From: Pseudoroseomonas aestuarii
Lineage (GTDB): Bacteria; Pseudomonadota; Alphaproteobacteria; Acetobacterales; Acetobacteraceae
Reading direction: 5' to 3'
DNA length: 64,000 nt
Assembly: GCF_042651065.1 (NCBI RefSeq)
Contig: NZ_JBHSCH010000016.1
Location: 13,099-77,098, forward strand
Shown here: piece by piece, positions 58,085 to 64,000 of the stretch
Position numbering within the stretch: position 1 is the stretch's first letter
How the letters are laid out: each line of letters starts with the position of its first letter
Program-made: the position numbers and the translations under genes
Notes under the pieces: generated by a model
The model's input: the letters and a program-made list of their open reading frames with translations, nothing else
The model's database searches: none
Told to the model about the DNA's origin: nothing

Positions 58085-59671
58085 ATGCTGTACTTCGCGC
58101 GGTGGAAGGTCGCCGCCATTCTCGGCGTCATCCTGCTGGGTGTTCTGCTGTCTCTGCCCAATGTCGTGCCGCGCTCGGCCATTCCGTCCTGGCTGCCGGC
58201 GCGGCAGATCTCGCTTGGCCTCGACCTGCGCGGCGGCTCCTACCTGCTGCTGGAGGTGGACCTGAACGCGGTGGTGCGCGAGCGGCTGGAAAGCCTGGCC
58301 GATGGCGCCCGCACCCGGCTGCGCCAGGCCAATATCGGCTACCTGAACCTGCAGGCGCAGCCCGCCGCCAACAGCCTGACGCTGCGCGTGCGGGACCCGG
58401 CGCAGACCCAGGCGGCGCTCGCCGCGCTGCGCGAGCTGGCCAACCCGGTGCCGGTGGGCGGCGGCGCCACCGCCCCCGATGTGGAGCTGGCCAGCCAGCC
58501 GGACGGCACCATCACCGCCACGCTCAGCGAGGCCGCCCTGCGGGCGCGGGCCGGCGGCGCGGTGGAGCAGTCCATCGAGATCGTCCGCCGCCGCATCGAC
58601 GAGACGGGCGTGGCCGAGGCGCTGATCGCGCGCCAGGGCCAGAGCCGCATCCTGGTGCAGCTCCCCGGCGTCGAGGATCCCAACCGGATCAAGGAGCTGC
58701 TGGGCCGCACCGCCCGCATGACCTTCCGCCTGCTGGACGAGAACGCCAATCTGCAGGCGGCCGTGCCGCCGCCGGGCGTCGAGTTCCTGGAGGGCGAGCA
58801 GCCGGGCACGCGCTACCCCGTCCGCCGCCGCATCGAGGTGGACGGCGCCAACCTCTCCGACGCCCGCGCCGGCCAGGACAGCCGCAACGGCGAATGGGTG
58901 GTGAACTTCACCTTCGACTCCGTGGGCACCCGCCGCTTCGCCGACATCACCCGGCAGAATGTCGGCCGCCCCTTCGCCATCGTGCTGGACAACAAGGTGA
59001 TCACCGCCCCCGTCATCCGCGAGCCGATCACCGGCGGGCGGGGCCAGATCAGCGGCAATTTCAACGCGGCCGGCGCCAACGACCTGGCGGTGCTGCTGCG
59101 CGCCGGCGCGCTGCCCGCCCCGCTCACCGTGGTGGAGGAGCGCACCGTGGGCCCCGAGCTGGGGGCGGACGCGATCCGCGCCGGCCTGCTCAGCCTGGCC
59201 GTCGGCGCCGCCTTCGTCATCGGCTACATGGGCTTCGCCTACGGGCTGTTCGGCTGGTTCGCCAACCTGGCGCTGGTGGTGAACATCCTGCTGCTGGTGG
59301 CCGCCCTGTCGCTGCTCGGCGCCACCCTCACCCTGCCCGGCATTGCCGGCATCGTGCTGACGCTGGGCACGGCGGTGGACGCCAACATCCTGATCAACGA
59401 GCGCATCCGCGAGGAGGTGAAGGCAGGCAGGCCGCCGATCAGCGCGCTGGAGGCCGGCTTCACCAAGGCCTCCGGCACCATCATGGACAGCAACCTGACC
59501 AACCTGATCGCCATGGCCTGCCTCTACGTGCTGGGCTCCGGCCCGGTGCGCGGCTTCGCCGTCACGGTGGCCATCGGCACCATCGCCTCGATGTGGTCGG
59601 CCACCGTGCTGGTGCGGCTGATGGTCTCCGCCTGGTACCGCTCCCGCCGCCCCAAGACCCTGCCGGTCTGA
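58085..59671 (+). CDS. secD: protein translocase subunit SecD
   Basis: SecD uses the proton gradient to pull exported proteins through the SecYEG channel. The 528-residue protein has a first helix (about 10-28), the family mark LGLDLRGGSYLLLEVD (42-57), a large periplasmic P1 region, and five C-terminal helices. GTAVDANILINERIREEV near 426-443 is a conserved RND-type motif. secF follows 13 bp later. YajC, often upstream, is absent here. Confidence 0.96.
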   Translation: MLYFARWKVAAILGVILLGVLLSLPNVVPRSAIPSWLPARQISLGLDLRGGSYLLLEVDLNAVVRERLESLADGARTRLRQANIGYLNLQAQPAANSLTLRVRDPAQTQAALAALRELANPVPVGGGATAPDVELASQPDGTITATLSEAALRARAGGAVEQSIEIVRRRIDETGVAEALIARQGQSRILVQLPGVEDPNRIKELLGRTARMTFRLLDENANLQAAVPPPGVEFLEGEQPGTRYPVRRRIEVDGANLSDARAGQDSRNGEWVVNFTFDSVGTRRFADITRQNVGRPFAIVLDNKVITAPVIREPITGGRGQISGNFNAAGANDLAVLLRAGALPAPLTVVEERTVGPELGADAIRAGLLSLAVGAAFVIGYMGFAYGLFGWFANLALVVNILLLVAALSLLGATLTLPGIAGIVLTLGTAVDANILINERIREEVKAGRPPISALEAGFTKASGTIMDSNLTNLIAMACLYVLGSGPVRGFAVTVAIGTIASMWSATVLVRLMVSAWYRSRRPKTLPV

Positions 59672-59684
59672 GGAGACGCGCCCC

Positions 59685-60662
59685 ATGTTCCTCTCCCGCC
59701 CGCTGTTCCGGATCGTCCCGGACAACACCCAGATCGCCTTCATGCGCGGCCGCGTGCTGGGCATCGCCTTCTCCGCCCTGCTCTCGGTGCTCTCCCTCGG
59801 CCTCGCCTTCTATCCGGGGCTGGAGAAGGGCATCGACTTCCGCGGCGGCATCATCATGGAGATCCGCACCCAGGGGCCGGCCGACCTCGGCGCCCTGCGC
59901 GGCGCCATGGGCGGCCTCGACCTCGGCGATGTCGGGCTGCAGCAGTTCGGCGACGACAGCACCGTGCTGCTGCGCCTGCCCGTGCAGGGCCAGGAGGGCG
60001 AGGAGGGCGCCACCCAGGCCGCCGTCAACGCCGTGCGCGGCGCGCTGGAGCAGGCGGCGCCGGGCGCGCGCATCCTGCGCACCGAGGCGGTGGGCAACCG
60101 CGTCTCGGCCGAGCTGTTCGCCAACAGCCTGATCGCCCTCGGCATGTCGATGCTGGCGATGCTGGTCTACATCTGGTTCCGCTTCGAATGGCAATTCGCC
60201 GTCGGCGCCATCGTCACCCTGGTGCTGGAGACGACCAAGGTGGTGGGCTTCCTCGCCATCACCCGCATCGAGTTCAGCCTGACCACGGTGGCGGCGGTGC
60301 TGACCATCATCGGCTTCTCGATTAACGACAAGGTCGTGGTGTACGACCGGATGCGCGAGAACCTCCGCAAGTACAAGACGATGCCGCTGCGCCAGCTGAT
60401 CGACAAGTCGATCAACGAGACGCTGAACCGCACCGTCGGCACCTCGATGACGCTGCTGCTCTCCGCCCTGCCGCTGGCGCTGTTCGGCGGCGACGCGCTC
60501 TCCGGCTTCGCCTGGACGATGGTGTTCGGCATCATCGCCTCCACCTCCTCCTCCATCTTCATCGCCGCGCCGATCCTGCTCTTCCTGGGCGAGAACCGGC
60601 TGCGGCGGGGCACCGAGGCGCCAGTGCCGGCAGCCCCGCCGGGCGCCGCCCCACGCCGCTGA
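59685..60662 (+). CDS. secF: protein translocase subunit SecF
   Basis: SecF pairs with SecD in the translocase. The 325-residue protein has a first helix (about 20-40), KGIDFRGGIIMEI near 47-59, and five later helices including SINDKVVVYDRMRENLRKY near 214-232, the conserved SecF loop. Length is normal. The gene lies 13 bp after secD and is followed by a long hairpin. Confidence 0.96.
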   Translation: MFLSRPLFRIVPDNTQIAFMRGRVLGIAFSALLSVLSLGLAFYPGLEKGIDFRGGIIMEIRTQGPADLGALRGAMGGLDLGDVGLQQFGDDSTVLLRLPVQGQEGEEGATQAAVNAVRGALEQAAPGARILRTEAVGNRVSAELFANSLIALGMSMLAMLVYIWFRFEWQFAVGAIVTLVLETTKVVGFLAITRIEFSLTTVAAVLTIIGFSINDKVVVYDRMRENLRKYKTMPLRQLIDKSINETLNRTVGTSMTLLLSALPLALFGGDALSGFAWTMVFGIIASTSSSIFIAAPILLFLGENRLRRGTEAPVPAAPPGAAPRR

Positions 60663-60680
60663 GGCAGCGCCCGCAGCCTA

Positions 60681-60719
60681 CCCGCCGCCGTTGGCCCTGC
60701 CGGGGCCAGCGGCGGCGGG
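60681..60719 (+). terminator. long GC hairpin after secF
   Basis: A 17-bp stem (60681-60697 with 60703-60719, one G-T pair) with a 5-base loop starts 18 bp after the secF stop. There is no T run, but the strength and position fit an operon end. Confidence 0.6.
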
Positions 60720-61270
60720 CACCACCCTGCCCTTCGATCCGCCGAGCCGGACAGCGCCAGCGCTCTCCACGCCGGCGCCTTCGCCCCTTCCTCGAGCGCC
60801 AGCCCCGCCGCTCCGGCATCCGGCCGCGCAACCTGCCCGGCGCGGGTGGGCCGGGGGGCCCCCCCCGGCAATGGGCGCTGGATTGGTGCCTTCTCCCTGC
60901 CCTGCCTGGTCTGCGCGCCGCCTGGCTGACCGGGCTTGGCATCGCCGGGGCGGCGCGGCTGGAGCTGCTGCCGGACCTGCCAACCCCCGGCCGAGCAGGG
61001 CCTGCCGCTGGCGGCAGCGCAGCACCGTGCCCTGCTGCGGCCCGGCCCATGGCTCCCCGGCGGAGGCCGACGCACTGCCCGCCAAGGCTGGCGCCATCGC
61101 CGCCGCAGCCGGCAGGCTCGGATGGCGCAGGAGATCGCCCCCTGACAGCAAGGATGGAAGACCGCAGCCTGAGACGGCAGCGCTGCCTGCTCTCAATAAT
61201 GAGAATATGATTATAATTGTCATGGAGACAGACCGGAAACGAATTATTAATATGCGGCTCGAAGGACCCC
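60720..61270 (+). other. 551-bp region without a supported gene, ending in an AT-rich leader
   Basis: Bases 60720-61150 are very GC-rich, with open frames on both strands whose translations are Pro/Ala/Arg/Gly-rich noise; a decayed gene is possible. Bases 61190-61260 are AT-rich, unlike the rest of the window. They contain ATAAT-N9-ATTAT (61196-61214), a TATAAT (61212-61217), and AATTATTAAT further on. This is probably the promoter and a regulator site for the EAL gene at 61271; no -35 box is clear. Confidence 0.5.
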
Positions 61271-62476
61271 ATGCCGCACCCATCCGTTCTGCGCCAGCCG
61301 GCCGTGCCATTCCGCACGCTCGTGCTGGCCGATGACCCTGCCATCCTGACCGCCGCCCGAATGGCCTCGAACGCCGCGGGCGACATGGCGCCGCTGTTCG
61401 TCGCCTCGGGGCGCGAGGCGCTGCGCCAGCTGTTCCGCGCCGATGACCGCCCGGCGCGGCTGATCTGCCAGCCCTCCACCGCCGGCGAGAGCTGGCCGGC
61501 CCTGATGGCCACCGCCCGCGACCCCTTCGCCCCCACCGGGCTGGTGCTGGTGCGGGAGCAGCAGCGGCCCCCGGCCGAGACGGCGGGCCTCGTCAGCGTG
61601 CCGCCCGAGGTGAAGGCGCTGACCCGGGCGCTGCGCACCCTCTCCGCCTGGCCGCCGCAGATCCCCACCGACGACCCGCACGAGCTGGCGCTCGGACTGG
61701 CGCGCGGCGAGATCGCGGTACGCTACCAGCCGGTGCTGAACCTGGCCGACCGCCGGCCAGTGCTGCTGGAGGGGCTGGCCCGCTGGCAGCGGCGGGACGA
61801 CACGCCGCTGAGCCCGGACCTCTTCGTGCCCCTGGCGGAGCGGCACGGGCTCTCCCGCGCCCTGGCCCAGGCGGTGGCGCTGGTGGCCTTCACCGAGATG
61901 GCGCCACGGGCGGCGCGGCTCGGCAGCCAGATCAGCCTGAACCTGCCGCTGGAACTGATGCTGGAGCCGGAAACGCTGGGCTGGCTGCGCCGCCTGCTGG
62001 CCAGCACCCGCTTCCCCCCCGGCGCGCTGGTGCTGGAGCTGACCGAGACGACGCCGGTGCGCGACCGCGCCGCGCTGCGCCGGGCGCTGCGCCATTTCGG
62101 CGCCGCCGGCCACGCCGTGCTGATCGACGACATGGGCCTCGACGACGACCGCGCCGCGCTGCTGGAGCTGCCTTTCGCCGGCATCAAGCTGGACCGGCAC
62201 CTGGTCTCGGCCATGCCGCGCAGCCGCCGCGCCCGCGCCCTGGTGCAGCGGCTGGTGGCGCGGGCGCATGCGCGGCGCATGAGCGTGACGGCCGAGGGCG
62301 TGTCCAGCGCGGCGCTCTGGCGCGCCGCCGCCATGGCCGGGGTCGACCGGGTGCAGGGCTATGCCATCAGCCGCCCGTTGCCCGGCCCCGCCCTGCCCGC
62401 CTGGGCCGCGGCGCACAGCCTGCCGCCGCGGCTGGCGCCCGGCGGCGCCGGCGCCCGGCAGCGGCGGCCCGCCTAG
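61271..62476 (+). CDS. degenerate EAL-domain protein with a receiver-like N-terminus
   Basis: The 401-residue protein has an N-terminal alpha/beta region (about 10-120, FRTLVLADDPAILTAARM) that resembles a receiver domain but shows no clear phospho-acceptor motif. The EAL domain (about 140-380) is altered: EGL replaces EAL (LLEGLARW), NLPLELM keeps the Asn, LELTET keeps the Glu, and the loop normally DDFGTGYSS reads DDMGLDDDR. KLDRHL and TAEGVS are kept. Loss of the loop suggests weak or no phosphodiesterase activity, so it may act as a cyclic-di-GMP receptor. The ATG at 61271 has GAAGGA upstream; a TTG at 61217 is less likely. Confidence 0.8.
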   Translation: MPHPSVLRQPAVPFRTLVLADDPAILTAARMASNAAGDMAPLFVASGREALRQLFRADDRPARLICQPSTAGESWPALMATARDPFAPTGLVLVREQQRPPAETAGLVSVPPEVKALTRALRTLSAWPPQIPTDDPHELALGLARGEIAVRYQPVLNLADRRPVLLEGLARWQRRDDTPLSPDLFVPLAERHGLSRALAQAVALVAFTEMAPRAARLGSQISLNLPLELMLEPETLGWLRRLLASTRFPPGALVLELTETTPVRDRAALRRALRHFGAAGHAVLIDDMGLDDDRAALLELPFAGIKLDRHLVSAMPRSRRARALVQRLVARAHARRMSVTAEGVSSAALWRAAAMAGVDRVQGYAISRPLPGPALPAWAAAHSLPPRLAPGGAGARQRRPA

Positions 62477-62479
62477 GCT

Positions 62480-63646
62480 TCAGCCGTAGCATTCGCGGTA
62501 GAGCGCGACGATCTCCTCCGCCTCCGGCACGCGCGGATTGTTGCCCGGGCTGCCCGAGGCCAGGGCCTGCGCCGCCATGGTGCCGAGCCGCGAATCCCAG
62601 GCCGCCGGGTCGATGCCGAACTGGCGCGGGCTCGGCACGCCGAGTTCCTGGTTCAGCGCGCGCAGCTCGGCCAGCAGCGCCTCGGCAGCGGCGGCATCCG
62701 GCGTGGCGGCGTCGGCCAGGCCCATGAGGCGCGCCGCCTCGGCATAGCGCGCCTGCCCCGCCTTCAGCCCGAAGCGCGTCACCGCCGGCAGCAGCATGGC
62801 GTTGGAAAGGCCGTGCGGCACGTGGAAATGCGCGCCGATCGGCCGGCTCATGCCATGCACCAGCGCCACCGAGCTGTTGGAGAAGGCGAGGCCCGCCAGA
62901 GTGGCCCCCTCCATCATCGCCGCGCGCGCCGCGCGGCCCTGCGGGCTGGCATAGGCGGTGCGCAGGTTGCGCGCGATCAGCGGCATCGCGGCGCGGGCAT
63001 AGAGGTCGGAGAGCGGGCTGGCGCGCTTGGAGACGAAGGCCTCCAGCGCGTGGGTCAGGCTGTCGATGCCGGTATCCGCCGTGATGCGCGGCGGCACGCT
63101 GAAGGTCAGCTCGTAATCCACCACCGCCGCCAGCGGCAGCGCGCCGAGGCCGGCGATCAGCATCTTCTCGTCCCGCTCCGTGTCGGTGACGATGGTGAAG
63201 CGCGTGGCCTCGCTGCCGGTGCCGGCGGTGGTGGGCACGCAGATCACCGGCAGCGCCGCGCGGTCGGCGCTGGCGGGCACCTTGAAGTCCCGCATGTGCT
63301 GGCCGGGGGCGGCGGCGGCCAGGATCGCCATGGCCTTGGCCGTGTCCATCGGGCTGCCGCCGCCGAAGCCGATCAGGCAGTCATGCGGCACCTCGCGCAG
63401 CACGGCGACGCCCGCGGCCACGGTGGTGTCGGTCGGGTCGGCCACGGTGTCGGAGAAGACGCGGGGGGCGATGCCGGCGGCGGCCAGCGGCGCCAGCACG
63501 CGGTCGATCATGCCGGAGGAGACCATCCACGGGTCCGTCACCACCAGGGGCTGGGAGAGGCCGAACTCGCGCAGCAGGGCCGGCAGCTCCGCCAGCGCGC
63601 CGCCGCCGATCAGCAGCTTGCGGGGGGCGACGAGGGATACGCTCAT
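62480..63646 (-). CDS. iron-containing alcohol dehydrogenase (type III)
   Basis: The 388-residue enzyme oxidises an alcohol or reduces an aldehyde with NAD(P). It has GGGSPMDTAKAMAI near 98-111 (cofactor), TTAGTGSEATRF near 143, ADTGIDSLTHALEAF near 194-208 (metal Asp and His), and HGMSRPIGAHFHVPHGLSNA near 269-288 (remaining metal His). The start at 63646 has GAGGA upstream. It ends 3 bp from the EAL gene, tail-to-tail. It is divergent from the permease at the right edge. Substrate is not evident. Confidence 0.93.
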   Translation of the reverse strand: MSVSLVAPRKLLIGGGALAELPALLREFGLSQPLVVTDPWMVSSGMIDRVLAPLAAAGIAPRVFSDTVADPTDTTVAAGVAVLREVPHDCLIGFGGGSPMDTAKAMAILAAAAPGQHMRDFKVPASADRAALPVICVPTTAGTGSEATRFTIVTDTERDEKMLIAGLGALPLAAVVDYELTFSVPPRITADTGIDSLTHALEAFVSKRASPLSDLYARAAMPLIARNLRTAYASPQGRAARAAMMEGATLAGLAFSNSSVALVHGMSRPIGAHFHVPHGLSNAMLLPAVTRFGLKAGQARYAEAARLMGLADAATPDAAAAEALLAELRALNQELGVPSPRQFGIDPAAWDSRLGTMAAQALASGSPGNNPRVPEAEEIVALYRECYG

Positions 63647-63808
63647 GGATGTGTCCTCCTGCTCGGTGGCCGCCGGTCGGGCGCCGGCGTGGTGGAAATG
63701 GCTTAGCCCCGCCCGCAAGGCCCGTCAGCCCCCCAGGCTTTCCTGCCCCTGCCCATTCCCATGCCCCCCTGGCGGAAGCGCCTGGGCTCGGGGAGGATGC
63801 GGGCCATC

Positions 63809-64000
63809 ATGCTCCTGCTGTTGCAATCCGCGCCGCTGCTGCTGCTCCTGGCGCTGCTTCTCTCCGGCCGGGCCGGGCCGGTGGGCGCCTGCCTCGCCGC
63901 CCTGGCCGCCGCGCTGCCGGCCATCGCCCTCTCCCTGCCGCCGGCGGCGGAGGCGGGCGGCATGCCCGCCCCCGTGGCGCGCGAGGCGCTGGGCGGCTGG
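63809..64000 (+). CDS. L-lactate/glycolate permease family protein, N-terminal part (cut by window end)
   Basis: The frame is open to the last base of the window. The visible 64 residues (MLLLLQSAPLLLLLALLLS, GRAGPVGACLAALAAALPAI, then VAREALGGW) match the opening of the LctP/GlcA permease family, two hydrophobic stretches with a GRAGPV turn. GGAGG lies 12 bp upstream of 63809; an in-frame ATG at 63797 is an alternative start. A permease beside an alcohol dehydrogenase fits alcohol or hydroxyacid use. Identity rests on a short sequence. Confidence 0.55.
   Translation, partial: MLLLLQSAPLLLLLALLLSGRAGPVGACLAALAAALPAIALSLPPAAEAGGMPAPVAREALGGW

Noticed and set aside
60691..61335. Plus-strand 214-codon frame between secF and the EAL gene
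   Set aside because: The translation is low-complexity Pro/Ala/Arg, runs through the hairpin and the AT-rich leader, and overlaps the better-supported EAL start.

Overview
The window is about 70% GC or higher, densely coded, and looks like chromosomal DNA of an alphaproteobacterium. The family mix (candidate sigma-EcfG promoters, a ThuEFGK-type sugar transporter, an egtBD pair, an orphan TctC protein, a GlgE/TreS/TreYZ alpha-glucan operon) suggests Acetobacteraceae, probably Roseomonas-like. That taxonomic call is an inference from gene content; there is no rRNA gene here. I saw no tRNA, transposase, phage gene or CRISPR array.

Layout. 2-955: end of an MFS transporter. 1150-6985: a diffusible-signal-factor (DSF) quorum-sensing locus, made of a REC-PAS-GGDEF-EAL response regulator, an RpfC-like hybrid kinase and, convergent to them, an RpfF-like DSF synthase. 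The usual HD-GYP regulator RpfG is absent and the GGDEF/EAL protein sits in its place. 7200-10546: an ECF sigma factor followed by small stress-type genes (PRC-barrel, single-pass membrane protein, KGG-repeat protein, two unknowns, DUF2383). Three of these have candidate general-stress promoters of the form GGAAC-N16/17-cGTT. 10605-12820: egtD and egtB (ergothioneine). 12885-30282: a seven-gene operon glgE, treS-mak, glgB, glgX, treZ, malQ, treY, with gaps of 3-4 bp or ATGA overlaps, which should interconvert trehalose, maltose-1-phosphate and branched alpha-glucan.

30358-36086: an iron-type periplasmic binding protein behind a perfect 7-3-7 palindrome, a small basic membrane protein, an SDR that lacks its catalytic Tyr and Lys, a 698-residue protein made of two kinds of tandem repeat, and a 58-residue orphan with a structured leader and its own terminator. 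36324-40490: a ThuEFGK-like sugar ABC importer. 40583-41569: a TctC/Bug binding protein. 41663-48361 (minus strand): an operon with an N-carbamoyl-D-amino-acid hydrolase, a polar amino acid ABC transporter with two binding proteins, a NodB-fold deacetylase and a TRZ/ATZ amidohydrolase, with a divergent LysR regulator at 48492. 49474-51366: a membrane GGDEF-EAL protein.

51473-60662 is mainly housekeeping: cysS, msrQ, a DUF305 protein, trmJ, a glutathione reductase, a Gfo/Idh/MocA oxidoreductase, secD and secF. 61271-62476 encodes a degenerate EAL protein behind an AT-rich leader. The window closes with an iron-containing alcohol dehydrogenase and the first 64 codons of a lactate-permease-like protein. 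Two themes recur: cyclic-di-GMP (three proteins, one tied to DSF sensing) and stress protection (general stress genes, ergothioneine, trehalose and glycogen).
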